A stretch of DNA of 64,000 nt from Aphidius gifuensis (GCF_014905175.1 NC_057788.1:31652154-31716153); one strand, 5' to 3'. Positions 25,847 through 40,000 are shown, counted from the stretch's first letter. Notes: a model not told the origin generated them from the letters alone. Numbers and translations are program-made.

Positions 25847-27522
25847 GTAAGAGATAATCATCATCATTAAATATTTAATTGATTAAAGTAATATTAAAAA
25901 TTATAAATAATATTATTAATGAATATCCAATTAGCCATTGATTATTTACTAATCAATTTTAGATAATTTTTTAATTTAATCAAATAAATTAATCCTATAT
26001 AGAAATATGATAGCAATAATTTGTTGTTTATTTGCTTTTCATTGTTAAATTGAGTTGATTATTTAGAAAAAAAATCATCTATTTAAAGGGGGGATATTAT
26101 GTCGTGTTAACACGGTAGTCAAAAGCAATGAATGAAACGACTTTAAGGTAAAAATAATACACACACATTCAAGATAGAAAGCTACGAGAAAGTTTATGGG
26201 GGCGATCCAACTTTGCTTCCGTTCTCGTAGCCTACACATATTTTATTTTGTGAAATTTTCATAATATATATATGATAAGTATGCATTCTCATTATTGAGA
26301 GAGAAAAATGGAGCCCAAGTTGAAAATATAAAAATTATTTATAATTACTTAATTTGTATAGGTTGCATTTTTTTTTATTAGAATAGAAATTAATATATAT
26401 ATTATATATACAGGTAGATTATGTGAATTGCGCACGCAAGGCACATGTCGAGCAGAAGGGGTTGTCCCCGGGGTAGATGGGAAAGGGGACAAAAAACGTG
26501 TCGGTCGCATGAATGAAACTCAAGACAAGATACTTGTTTTTACACATTTAACGCATGCGCCTAATTTAATAAACTTAATATTTAATTTAAAATAAAAAAA
26601 AACAATTTAAAAATCGAAAGTTGTAAAAAAACAAATTTATTTTATTTTTACATTGACAATTATTTTAAATATTATTATCTGCAAGTACATGTTTTATTTT
26701 TAAAATGCATCCACATTATTATTTATACAAAAAAAAAAAAAATTATATTTATTATATTAAAAGTATAATAATAATATTATAATTGTATATATCAATTGGA
26801 AACGAGAGAAGCAAAGTTTAGCTATCTTTGTTTGCCAAGTCCGTTATCTCATTGCCCCTCCACCTTACTTTGCATTTTTTAATTTTTAATTTTTTTTTTT
26901 TTTCAACTGCCAACACCCAAAGAGCACGATCTACATTCATCATTATGTGTTGTCACGTCATATCCGGTCTATCCATTTTCTATACAACTCTTTTTTTTAT
27001 TTTTTTTTTTTCGTTTTTAAATATTTAACTTGATGTAAGATCACATTGATCCTATTTATATAATTATTTTATTTTTTCTATTCAGCTATATTTAATTATA
27101 AAAATGCCAAAGACAATTTCAAATTTTGCTAATTATTTTTTTTCAAAAATTAAATCAACATTTACCGTGTGGTAATTTAGGATAAACGACGAGAAATAAA
27201 TATACAATATTTTTTATTCTTGTTCTTGTTCTTGCTCTCACACGATAAGTTTTCTTGGTTGCATCTTAAAATAGATTTTTTTCATGGTATGCGTGCCAAG
27301 TGGTGTGACAAGACCGCGGAGTCTTAGCCTCATCTTATGTCTCCTCTGTGGGTCTCGTTGTATTTCTCTCAATTTTTTTTTTTTTTTCGTTTTTTTTTAT
27401 CTTCTTTATATTGGTTGATGTGTATACTTGTTTGCTGGCTTTGAATATACCTTTCTTTTTTAAATATCTATCTTTGTTTGTCATTATTCGTGTAGGATGA
27501 AAGAATGGACGACCTGGTGAGT

Positions 27523-27546
27523 GGGTGGGTGGGTGGATTAGGTGGG
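27523..27546 (+). promoter_or_regulatory. G-rich quadruplex-type motif in sprouty intron
   Basis: GGGTGGGTGGGTGG is followed after a short spacer by another GGTGGG. Four GGG runs lie at 27523-25, 27527-29, 27531-33 and 27544-46, with loops of 1, 1 and 10 nt. It is the only such tract in the 9.3 kb intron that I noticed. Function is unknown. Confidence 0.35.
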
Positions 27547-30500
27547 TGGACGACAGAGTCCCTGCCATATGGCATCAACATTCCATCAAAATATATAACC
27601 GAGGGTCAGTTTTAAACAAATTTTATATATTCAAATCAAAATTAGAAAGAGATGGATTATTAAAATTTACATTTTTTATTTGATATTTTCAACAGAAAAA
27701 TCATTTAAATATACACTATGACCAAGAGTCAGTTACCTGATGTCTTTGCCAACTTTAAATACACATTTAAATATTCTCTTCAATGAAAAATAACATTATT
27801 TATTTCAATTTTATATAAATAAAATGAATAAATTAATTATTTTTGTATTTATAAAATTAAATATTTACACTTTTTCTTTTCACTGGAGTTACTGGAATTT
27901 TTATTCATTTTAATTACAATATTTGTTTATTATAATAATTGTTGAAATGATTTATAATCATGTGATCATTTAATCAATTATTTTTTAGCATTAAATTTGA
28001 TGAATAAAATTTGTTAGTCAATGAATCATCTAAAAATATATAATAATAAACAATAAATCAATCAATTTGTTGAAAAATAATAAATAGAAAATAAATAAAA
28101 GGGTTGTTAAAAAAGTAGCCACACACAAACACATCGTCGTATGAATAGTGTCTGGAGGATATCCGGTGTTGCGTGTCCCTCACCCCATCATCATCATCAT
28201 CATCCTCCTCTTCATGATTATCATCATCATCATCACCTCAATCCCTCTTTTACTGAATCTCAAAATTTCCTGTCCACTTTTGCATACCCTCAAGTGCAAC
28301 ATCCAATATAAATTTACCCAATTCCACTTCAACAACCCTAAAAATTATAGTCACAAAAATAATGTCAATTTAGCTATATATATATAACATATAAATACAA
28401 TATTTAAATATTTAAAAATATCATTTGGATAAATCAAATGACATATTATTTCAAGTCTTTTTGATAATAATTTTAGTTGTTATTTAATATATATCTTGAT
28501 ATTTGTTGATTCAATGTCTTCAATTCTTCAACCAAGACAAGTATGCTTTTGCACAATTCTCGCTGTCTCTCCTCTCTCTCCTCTTCTCTCTCATCTTTTT
28601 TTTTTTTTATTCTTTACTGCTATATATATACATGGTTGACGCCGTTCTTTTGCAATCTCTTTTTTTTTATTTTTACATCGTACTTGCACTCTGCACAAAT
28701 CCGCAAGTAAATAAGAAAAAAAATAAAAAAAAAAAAACACCAAGCATCGTGGCAAGTTTGCCTTTACATGTTCAGTATATTTACTGGAATTTTTTTATAT
28801 TTTTTTTTTTTTATTTATTCATTATTATTATTATATTTTTCTTAGTGTTTCGTTTTACTCATTTTTTTTTTCCATTCGTTTGGAGTATATCAAAGTTGTG
28901 AGTGGATAAAAAAAAAAAAAAATGATGTTTAAAATGAGAAAATAAGATAGTATATGGCTGTGTATATATATGCAACGTTCATTCACGTTCACTCAATATT
29001 ATTGTGTGTGTGTACATGAGTGTGTTGTAAGGTATTTGTGAATGTATATGATAGAAAACGCGTAACTGCGGGAGCCAAGCAAGCAACAACCACCAACAGG
29101 TCGCCACTGACTGGAATCTCGCTGTCACATTGCGTACAAGATGAAGAAAAAAATATATATAAAAAAAAAAAAATTTAAAATGAACCTTCTTCACAACCAA
29201 GAAGACAAGAGCGAGATAAAATTAATTTTTTTTTTTTTTTGAATCTTTCGTTTCTCTGCTCGCAGCTTCTTCACCTTCTATCTTTTTTTGAATTTTTTTA
29301 TTTCTTTGGGATCGCGGGGGCCCTAACCTTTTTCTTATTTTACATTATTTTTTTTTTTTTTTTTATCCATTTTTATTATTCCTTTCTATCTCCGGCTCCT
29401 CCACCACCATCACCACTTGTATTGGACATGGCACTCGAGGTAATATAAAGAAACCAGCTGAGCTCTCGTGGTCAACCCGTAAAACAGCGGGGCATCCTTC
29501 CTCTACATATACATTTTTTTTTTTTTTTTTTTATATATTCATTTTATTTGCAGTTTATTCATATAAATTTTATTTATTTTTTCGTAAAATTTAAATGCAT
29601 TCTTTGATGCATCATCCCCATCAATCGACATTTACTCTTGTTATATTATTAATATATTTTATTTATGAGCTAGCCAACGAATCAACGAATAAACGACCAA
29701 ACTAACCAACGAATCACATCAAAATAATAATAATTATTATTATATATTTTTATGATGTTTGCATTTGGAGTTTGGTCAATATCTTAGAATGAGTGAGGGT
29801 CTTGGTGTTAACGATCTCAAGAGATCGTCTGTGCTGTATATATATATAACATCTGTCTTGAAAAATATTTTTAAAAAAATATTGAGATTGTTGAGATAAA
29901 AGAGAATTTTTATTTCATTTTTTTAAAGGGTAAATCCCCCACGCAATGAATCTTTGCACCAGATGTCCAAAAAAAATCATTTTTTTATTTTTACTTTTAA
30001 TTTTTATATAATATTGCAAATGTTAATAATAATTAAGTTGAAGAAACTGTTGAGTCAAAGCTACTGATTTAATTTCCTGTAGATATATATTTTCTGCTGC
30101 TGTTGCAAAATTATTCTAGTTGTTTTTATAACCAGTAGTATGATCAGTAGTAGCAGCAGCAGCAGCAGTAGTAGTAGTTGCTGTTAGTGTCAGACGAATG
30201 ATAAAAAGAAATAGCAATTGTCGAACGAAAAAGTGAAAGACAAAGATGAAAAATTAATACTTGCTCAAGTGAGGTCAACGTTTTCACAACGTACATTACA
30301 AAAACCTTTTTTTGCAATTTTATTTCGCTTGTTAAATCCTGAAAGTTTTTTTAACATTATTTGTTATTAATAAATAATTAATTAATCAGTATTTTAAAAT
30401 ATAATATTTACTTTATATATTCAATATAAAATGCATACGTTTTAGTTTATTTTTCTACTCAAATTACTATTTTTGTATCATATTTACTTGCGGGATATCT

Positions 30501-32099
30501 CAACTGGATTGAGATGATGACTTTAGCAGTTTACTTGTTATTGTAACCTCAAGTCAGCTAAGCATCTATATATGTCATTTATTATTTTTCAATAACAATA
30601 ACAATATCAATAAGATAATTGCGATAACAAAAAATAAATTATCATCATCATACAAAGATACAATAATAAATTTATGAATGAATGAATATAAAATAATCAA
30701 AGCAAAGCTAATTAAAATGAAAAACTTGCTTATATTTGATATTTATTTAAAAAATATTTAGCTTAACAGAAATGATAATAATAATGTTGGTACGCGAGTA
30801 AGTGCGCAAAGTATATTGACACGATTGAAAAGTAGGAGGTAGAAGAAAATAAAAAAAAAATAGTGGAGGGTAAAGAAAAGATTGAGAGAGATAAATGTAT
30901 TTTACCTGGGTTTGAGTAGGTATATAACACTGTGTTGTATATTACAGCCATATATAAAATTGGTCCCAGAATAAAAAAAAAAAAAAAAAGCACCAGCCAG
31001 AAGAAGACCATCAAGAAGACCAAAGAAATATACAAGTAGAAGAAGAAGAACAAGTAGAAGTAAAGGCAGTCGACCTTCCTGGGGGCCTTGTTACATTAAA
31101 CAGACCTAAAAACATTGACTCGTTACATCTCCTTTTTTTTTTTAAATAATAATATACCTTATATGTTTAAATACACTTTGTTCAAGTGTATATTATATAT
31201 AGTATTTAACTCTACTACTACAACAACTGTCCCATCTTTTTTCATTTTTTTTTCCAACTGAAATTTTTATTTTACTAAAAAAGTTTATATATTTATTTAT
31301 ATCTTACATCTTTTAGTTGATGTATATATATATATATTTATGGAGCTTTTTATAAGCTTTTATTAGGTTTTATTTGAGAATAAAAATTTAATCGAGTTAA
31401 AAGTATAATTAAAAATTACAGTGCATGGATGAGTTGTTATTTTTGTATTTTAAATGAGATGTGTGGATATATATATATATAAAATAAATGAGAAATATTT
31501 ACAGACACATATGTATAATATGTGTATTAAGTGGAAAGAAAAAAATAAAAAAATTATCACATTCAACACTTGGAGTGTTATTTTTATCGACGGGTTATCT
31601 GCCATCGATTTCGTAAATCTATAATGTGATACGGAAGCATTGATATAAATGACATTGCCAGTCAAAATATAGTTTTTTTTTTTTCTCTTTTTGTACTTAA
31701 TTAAAATTAAATTAAACTTTAATTATACAGAATTTTTAAATAAATGAGGAAATTAAATAGAATTTTTTTACTTATCTTTGCAATTAATTATAATGATAAT
31801 TTTGATAAATAAATAAATAACAAGTCAATAAACAATAAATAAAAATAAAAAAAAATGTAAATGACAATTTTGTATGTAAATTAAATTATAATAATTTGAA
31901 AATTCCCGCTTAAAAATGATGGCGGTTATTGCGAATAGAGAGCGCGTGATGTTTCCATTCAATCGAAACTTCAATGATAGCTTCCATCCATTCATAAAAA
32001 GCCCGAGGCAAAAGTCGGTATTGCCTTGATACCACCAGATGTCGTCTTTGTTCTACAACTAGTCGCATCTCGTCGTTCCCACGTTAACTAGATTCAGTA

Positions 32100-32870
32100 G
32101 AAATATTTATGGTAGGAGAAACGACGACGACGACCACGACGACGTCGACGACGGTTTGTTTTGTGTGTGTCTGACTACATAGAAGCAGTTTCCCCCTTTT
32201 TTTTTTTTTTTTTTTTTTTATTTCATTTATATATTCCATCTCTCTCTCCTTTTTTTTACTCCCACTTTATTTTTCTTTTTTTTTATCTCCCACTTTGTCT
32301 TGATCAAGCATCCGGCATCCAATGAACGTCGGATCTTGACGATTCAGTCGTTTGCCGACGGCCGATGCGCGCGCATTAGCTTAAAAAATTTTTGAAAAAG
32401 TTAATAATCTTTTAAGATTATTTTTTTGTTGTACTATTTTTTTTTCTATAATAATTGCTAAATAGCTATTTTTGTATTTAAATATAAAAGTATGAAATAT
32501 TTGCTGAATCGAAATCATAAATTTTTGCAATTAATGCAAATAATAATTGATTATTGTGATATTTCATTGATAAATTTTTTAAATAAATAAATTATCAGTG
32601 TTTTTTTTTTTTTAAATAAAAAGTTCATAAAATCATCATCATCGAACAACTCATCAATTTGGATTAAAAATATAAAAAAAACTAGTGAATTTATATAACA
32701 AAATTATCAAAGTAATGAGGATTATTATTTTTATGTGTGTTAATTATTGAGTGTTACGATTTTTTGGTGAATCGGTGTGTTGTTACGCCGGTGATTAAAC
32801 CGGTGGTGGTGACTAGCAGTGCTGGAGACAGACGGGAATACTTCCGTGGGAAGACAACATCCTGCGGGTA
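32100..32870 (+). promoter_or_regulatory. Candidate internal promoter and non-coding first exon of sprouty
   Basis: A G+C-richer segment with a GAC/GAA-type repeat (32121-32155) leads to an initiator match TCAGTC (32344-32349), then to sequence open on the + strand from about 32741 to a donor-like CGG|GTACAT at 32869. The frame through 32760-32868 has no in-frame ATG, and a short ATG frame at 32715 stops after 11 codons, so it would be a 5' UTR exon. CGTGGGAA, a Su(H)-type word, occurs at 32845-32852. If spliced to 35120, the first in-frame ATG of sprouty would be 35476. This rests on composition and motifs only. Confidence 0.3.
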
Positions 32871-33839
32871 CATTATTATTTATTTTGCAATTTTTTTTTT
32901 TTACATCATTTCCTGTTTATTATTAAATTTTCAAGTATTTTATCGACAACTCTCATGTGTGTGTGCGTGTCTGTGTGTTCCATATCTCTTGAACATTTTT
33001 TTTTTTTTTCATTCTTCTTTGCTCAATTTTTGCCTAAAAGTTTCGATTCCGTAGAAAAATTCTTCAAAAAATTCCACAATAAATTGCTAATAATATTTTT
33101 TGAATTGAAAAAAGTATAAATAATTAAATTCAAATGTGTTTGTATGTATGTATGTGTGTGTGTTAATTGTTTTTTCAATTTATTTTATTTCCCACATAAT
33201 TCGTATCAATTTGAAAATTTAGCCGTATCGTGTTGGCGTCGGATATAGTGACTGAACACTGAAGGTTCTGACCTGTGGCAATCGCTTGTATGCGCGCAGC
33301 CACGATAGCCACATTCCATTCGTTCAACAAAACTTTTAGTCTGAATGGTACGCTTGTTTCAAATTTCCCCCTCGTCGCCACCGCCGCCACCTACCGCTAG
33401 TCGTATTTTTAAATATTATATTTATTTATTTATTTATTCAACTCTGCAAATATAATTTTCATATTATAAATTGATATATTTTTCGTAAATTTTTGTGCTT
33501 TTTCAATATATCAAAAAAAAAATTAGTAATAATTTATAAAAAATAAAAAAAAAAAAAAAAAATTGCTTCATTGCTTTGGAGAGTTGAAGAAAGATTTGAA
33601 ACTCTTGTGGCGATGTCGACGATGAAAGTAGGCCTCAACGCGCTAACACAGCCACAAAATATTATTACACACATACAAACATGTATTGAAATATTTTTTT
33701 CTTCATTTTAAAGTTAATGCTTGGATTATAAACACGTTTAAATGTACATAATACATATATATGAATGTTGCTATATAAAGTCGCGTGGGTGAAACAGAGT
33801 GGGCGCCTTGGAGCACCGCGACGCCCACGATTAAGGCGC

Positions 33840-33882
33840 CCACCATCACCATCATCATCATCATCGTCGTCGTCGTCCACAG
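33840..33882 (+). repeat. CAT/CGT trinucleotide repeat
   Basis: Simple CAT then CGT units inside the sprouty intron produce artificial Ser-rich and Asp-rich frames on the two strands. Nothing else is seen in it. Confidence 0.7.
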
Positions 33883-35119
33883 AAAAACCCTCTTCACTTG
33901 GAAGTAAATGTACAGCGAGTGAGATAGACTTACTTGTGTATATACACACAGAGCGAAGACGTTTATATTCTCAATGTGATAAAGACCCGACGTTAATAGA
34001 AATAAAAGGCATTTGAAAAACGCCAGAGTATAACCCAACCCACATGTGTACAACTGTGATTGCCATCAGATAAACTGTGTATGTCTCCTCGACCTTTTAT
34101 TTCCATTTTTTTTCTTTCTTTCTTTCTTTTTATTTATTTCTTTCTTTTTTAAATACACGCATACACATATATATTTTTTTTGGTTCATCATTTGCTGACT
34201 CAATTTTATCTTTTTATATTCTTCGTCATCATCGTCATCTTGTTCTTCATTTTTATTCTTTTATATTTGTGGTCTATTATGTGTATTGGAAAATTCTGAA
34301 AAAAAAAGAAAACAAATATCTTGAAGATTTTCCTTGATGATTTTACCTGAAGTGGCTGGGTGCTATGAAAAAAAAAAAAAAAAAAAAAAAAACACAATGA
34401 GTAGTCAGGATATCCCTAGAATAGAAACTTCTAAAACGGTATCGAGACTTGTGCATATATATATAACCATCTGTTGTTCTTTATTCAATCCTCCAATCTT
34501 CCTTCATCCTTTGGCATTTTTATTTTTGATTATTATTATTATTATTATTTTTTTGAGGGGAGCATTTGCAAGCATCTGTCTAAATTTTCGAGAAATCTCA
34601 TTCAAGCCAGGCGGATGCTCTCTCTGACTTTACCTGTCGGGGCGGCTTTTTTTTTTTTTTTTATTTTACTACATATATGGCTATGCCTTTTTTGGTTTTC
34701 TTGGATTTAAAAAGAAATATAATATAAAAAATAAAATAGGGATATTGTGAAAGGACACCCTCGTAGCTAGCATACATTCTTGCCTTTTACCTGAAGCACC
34801 TACACTCGACCAAAAGATCTCCAAGTTCCTTCCTTCCTTCCTTTATTTATTTCTCAGAATTTATATATATACTTTTTTAAATAAAAATAGTTGAAATTTA
34901 TCAATTTATAATATCACTATATTTAATTTAAAAAAAATTGATTTAACGTGGGATGTTTGTCTTGAATGTTAAATGGTACATGCCAATTTATTTTTGTATA
35001 TAATGAACAATAATAGATTGTAACTGACTGACTAAAATAGATGGAAATTAAATTTGCCGAATAATATTTCATGTTGATATATATGAAAATAAATAAATAA
35101 TTAAATGTTGTATTTTCAG

Positions 35120-37017
35120 GTGGGGATGAAACGCGCATTGCGAGGGCGGGAAGCGGCCGCAACAACTCAAATGGATCATTGTTGCAGTCAAGAGTATTGC
35201 CACCTCGTGCTGGATGGGCAGTGCGATCACCATCATCATCATCAACAACAGCAGCAGCAGCAGCAGCAGCAACAACACCACCAACAACAACAACAAACAA
35301 TTCTTCCACATCAAAATTTTCATCATCATCACCATCAACGTCTTCATCATCATCATCATCATCTTCATCCACATCATCATCGACAAGTACAATTGATAAA
35401 CAATGGGCTGAACAAAATATCAACAACAACACATCAACATCGACATCCCATAAAAATCCACCACCAATTCCATCAATGGTCAGTGGTACACAAACCTCAG
35501 GTCTTACAACTCCAACATTTAGTCAACGTAACCAAAATCAACAAGATCGACAGGTATCGATTGGTAACAACAGAATTTGGTCTGAACGTATTGAATTAAG
35601 AGGTAGTAGTAATACATCACCAATGTCATTTAATGGAACAATACAACCGTCAAGGTCGCCATCATTGGCTTCCAATGGTTCATCATCAAATATTCCACGT
35701 GTACATGGACATGATCATACACGTCCATTACCACCACCAAGATTGATTGATACAACACCAATAATATCAACAATTGCACCACTAACAGCACCATTAACAC
35801 CATTATCAACATCAAGTAGTTTTCGTTCAAGAATAACACCAATAACAACAACCAATTCTTTAAATGACAATAGTATATTGTCGTCGTTAGCAACAACACC
35901 AACAACAACATCATCATTATCAAGAATAAATAATAATAATAATAATAATACCAATAATAATAATAATAGTAGTAATAGTAATAGTAGTAATTCTAATTCT
36001 AATTCTAATAATAATAGTAGAACAACAGTTGGTGAAGTTACATTAACTGTACCAAGACCAGATGGTGAAAGAGTTGTTAATGAATATGTTGAAACACCAT
36101 TTAGACAACCAACACCATCAACAAATCAAAAATGTCCAAAAAATGATAGAAGATTACATCATAATAATAATCATCATCAACATCATCATCATCAATTACA
36201 ACAATTACAAAATCAACATCATCAGCAACAACAACAACAACAAAATTTACAAAGACAACAACAACAATTACAACAACAACAAACAAGTAATGATAAAAGA
36301 ATAAAAAATACAACAAGAAGAAATCAAATATTATTACAATCATCATCATTATCAAGTAGTCAACCAGTAACAAAACAGCCAGTATCATTTACCAAGGAAC
36401 CATCAAATACACTTGGTTCAAGTTCAATAAATGGTTTACGTTTTAATGATCCTAGTCTATCAATAATGTGTGATTATTGTGGTAAATGTAAATGTGAATC
36501 ATGTCGTGAAGCACCACCATTACCATCACGTTGGTTATGTGATAATTCATGTTTTTGTTCAGCTGAAACAGCACTTGATTATGCATCATGTTTATGTTGT
36601 GTTAAAGGTTTATTTTATCATTGTGCTGATGCTGGTATTGGTGGTGGTGGTAATAGTGGTAGTAGTAGTGCAAATAATAATATAAATGGTAGTGGTGATA
36701 TTGAAGTTGATGGTAGTTGTGCTGATGAGCCATGTTCATGTTCTGGTTCACGTAAAACAACAAGATGGGCATGTCTTGCTGCATTAACAATGGTATTACC
36801 ATGTTTATTATGTTATTGGCCATTAAAGGGTTGTGTTACACTTTGTGAAACTTGTTATGCTAAACATGCTGCTCAAGGTTGCAGATGTGATCCAAGCATT
36901 AGACATCAGGGTGTTGGTTCTGGTGGTGGTGGTGGTGGTAATTCATCACTACTTGTTTCACGAGATTCAAGGGATACTGAAAAAAGATTACTTGATCCAG
37001 TCACACCAGAGTTGTGA
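35120..37017 (+). CDS. sty: Sprouty, main exon with Cys-rich Sprouty domain
   Basis: Sprouty is a membrane-associated feedback inhibitor of receptor-tyrosine-kinase/Ras-MAPK signalling (FGF and EGF receptors). This last exon encodes 631 residues in the frame set by the upstream exon (codons from 35122; TGA at 37015-37017). In order: basic Ser/Gly start, poly-Ala and poly-Ser repeats (35250-35400), the conserved tyrosine motif NEYVETP (36079-36099; Tyr codon 36085), His/Gln-rich tract (36160-36290), then the Cys-rich domain from CDYCGKCKCESC (36469) through SCLCCVKGLFYHC, CADEPCSCS, RWACLAALTMVLPCLLCYWP to GCRC (36888). A Gly/Ser/Asn-rich insert of about 30 residues interrupts the domain between YHC and CADEPC. 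With the upstream exon the protein would be about 713 residues; Drosophila Sty is about 590. The first ATG in this exon is 35476. Family assignment is secure. Confidence 0.95.
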
Positions 37018-40000
37018 GCAATATTTTCATGACTCATTATCATTATTATTATTACCATTATTATTTTTTATTTTATTTTATATATTATCATGTATTTCAT
37101 ATGTGCAAATATATATTATTATTATTATTATTTTTATTTTTTTTTTGAAAGTTCCAAGTGTTGTCTTATAAGGAGTACCAAAGTGAGTTGAGTGAGAAAA
37201 TGGAAAAAAAAATATATATGTATATTTTAAAAAAATAATAATGTGTGTATTTTAAAGACAATTTTTATTTAAAAAATAAAAAATGAGATATTTGATTTGA
37301 GTGCATCGCAATTAGTACAAGAATTGCATTTAAGATAAATATTAAACATGAAAGGACTATAAAAACATTTAATATATCAAAAAGTGGCTTTTCTTTTTTT
37401 TTCTTTTTTTTTTTTATTATATAAAATATTATATTTATTTATTGTTATGTATAATAGAAAAAGAAAATTAATTACAATCGCAACGTTTTTTTTTTTAAAT
37501 CAATACTAAATACTAAATACTAAACACAAACACACAAACACAATTATAGAATTTGATTTTTTTTTTAATTAAAATGCATAGATAACGACATAAATATATA
37601 TTAAAAATATATAACACACAATTATATCGATGCAAGTAATAAAATTAATAAAAAAAAAAAAAAACCGTAAAATATTTAAAAATTCATGAAAATTTCAAGC
37701 AAAAAAATTCAACATATATTACATTTGTATAAAGAAACAAAAAAAAAAAAAAAAAAACTTTTCTACAGTTTAATTTATTCGTGGGCGTCATCGCGATTTA
37801 TTGTATAAGACCGAGGCAGGCTCGAGGTAGAAATGAAATTTAAAAAATAATAAAATAAAAATATCCATGAAAAAAAAAAAAAAAAAAATTATTGTATAAA
37901 ATTATTTAAACATTTTTTTAAAAAAATGAATAAAAAAGATTAAAAAAAAAAAAAAATATAATAATATTCATTAGAATTTTAAATATAATGATAAATTTAT
38001 CACGCATCATTGAAAAAAAAAAAAAAAAGAAAATTAATTTTTAAAATAATAATTATTAATTTTCTTTTTTTTTTTTTAAAAAAAAGGTGTTGGATATTTT
38101 GACTTTATTAATTTTCTTTCCAGTATTATCTAGTCTTGTGAACGTTTCGTCGACGTGGGGAAACGAGAACACACAACGCCTGTCCCTCTCGACATTTACT
38201 TTGCTTTATTTTCTATTATTTTATTATTAGTTTATTATTATTATAATTATAATTATTATTATATGTTATTATTATTATATATTATTATATATTATTATTA
38301 TTTCTTTTATTATTCTCGCTTAAATTTAATAAAAAAAAAAAAATAAAAAACAAGAGGGACAAGCCAAGATACTCGTTTCTTCTTGCACGTGGTATCGCCA
38401 TTTTATGAATTATTAAATTTCTTTAATTATAATTTATTAAAAATTTAATAAACAACAAAAGCTTGTGTATGTATGTGTGCATTAAATAATATACTTGTTA
38501 ATTTGTCATTTAATTCGGGACGTATTTTAAATTGCCTCGAGCCAGAAATATATTTTAATTTATGAAAAAAAAAACACACAGATATTATAAATATATATAT
38601 TGGAAAATAATTTGCATGCACACATAAAAATGAATAGAAGAAATAATAAGTAATGTCATATTTAAAATGAAAAAAAAAAACAAAATATAACCAGAAAAAA
38701 TAAAAATAGATAAACGTAACGTCCCATAGGCAAATTGAAGAATTTTGAAATAAAAAAAACTTCTTGAATGACTACATGTTCATACAAAATATAATGATAA
38801 TATTAAAGAAAAAAAAAATAATATGAAATTAATTAAAAATTCAACAAGATTATGAGTGAATGAGTAAATGAAAAAATTGTTATTGCAATGAATGAAGTGA
38901 ATCGAGCTATGTACTATGAGATGCAAAAAAAAAAATAAAAAAAATATATATATTGTATTTGATTTGTCTAATTTTTATTTTATTTTTTTGACATGCAGAT
39001 AACTCTCTACATAACTGAAATAGATAAAGGAATAAAAAATAAAAAAAAATGAAAAAAAATAAATATTAAAAAACAATACAAACTACATTAATTTAAATTA
39101 AAAAAAAAAAATAAAACGAGACTCGTTGAATGAAAGAATCTATGAAAAAAAAAAATTTTAAATTTAAAAAACACACCCTTCACGTATACGTTTAAGCCTA
39201 CACGCTCTGTATATGTCTTGTAAATATATATTTGAATAATCAATTAAAAAAAAAAAAAAAAAAAAAGATATTGTTTATATTTTTTTATTTGAAATTTAAT
39301 TGTTTAATAATTTTTTCTAGTCGAAATGTTACAGCACCAAGCACATGCGGTGGCATGATGATTGACTGAGAAAGGATACACAGTAATTCACAAGACAACC
39401 AGTGAATTATTATTTAATAAATTTATTACTTTTATTATACTATTTTCAACCCTTTTTTTCATTATTTTTATTCCCCCCTTGATGTCGAGTTTCATCAGGA
39501 AATACACCGTCGTTTCATCAATTTACAGCAATTCAGGGTCGTTGTACGCATTTTAAAATCTGGTTAATTAAAATTTTACTGTCTTTCTTTTTTTTTTTTA
39601 TTTATTTATTTTAACAACAAATTGCTTGTTATTTAATTTTATTAAATTAATAGAAAATTATTTTTAAATTAATAATTTGATCATTTTTCAGCAAAATATA
39701 ATTATTTTTTTGCATTTTAATAAAATATTATTAATAATTAATGAAAAATGCATTGTAAAAATTGATAAAAATGATTTATAAAATTATTTAGGAATATTAT
39801 AGGATGGATACTGATGAAATAAAGGCGTTTGGTTTTATTTGCAAGTGAGTAGCAAAAAAAAAAGCAGCAAAAAGAGAGAAGAGCGAATGATACACACACC
39901 AGGGCTGAGAACGGATGTGACGTGGCACGATGTTCAATCCAACTTGTGCTTGAAGAAGAGGGGAATTGAAAATAAAAAAAAAAAAAATATATATATATAT

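Larger units (their letters stand above)
25847..35119 (+). other. Sprouty intron, 9.3 kb
   Basis: Donor GTAAGA at 25847 and acceptor TTTTCAG ending at 35119. Islands of balanced composition lie at about 26400-26500, 27290-27580, 31915-32400, 32740-32870, 33210-33400 and 33775-33890. Also present are (CAT)n runs near 28190-28240, a G-rich tract at 27523-27546, an ACGCATGCGC NRF-1-like word at 26551-26560 and many poly-T runs. A candidate second promoter and first exon are listed separately. No other gene is recognised. Confidence 0.7.

Noticed and set aside
28148..28387. Ile-rich frame over a CAT repeat in the sprouty intron
   Set aside because: Repeat-generated.
32737..33054. Plus-strand frame through the candidate second sprouty promoter
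   Set aside because: The nominal start is GTG and there is no in-frame ATG; the 3' half is poly-T-driven. Kept only as a possible non-coding exon.
34923..35432. Minus-strand Asp/Val-rich frames opposite sprouty
   Set aside because: They are antisense readings of trinucleotide repeats, with no family resemblance or splice context.
35105..35599. Gln/His-rich open frame overlapping the start of the sprouty exon in another frame
   Set aside because: It is a frameshifted reading of the CAA/CAT/TCA repeats that encode the Ser/Ala tracts of Sprouty; the Sprouty frame is fixed by the downstream Cys-rich domain.
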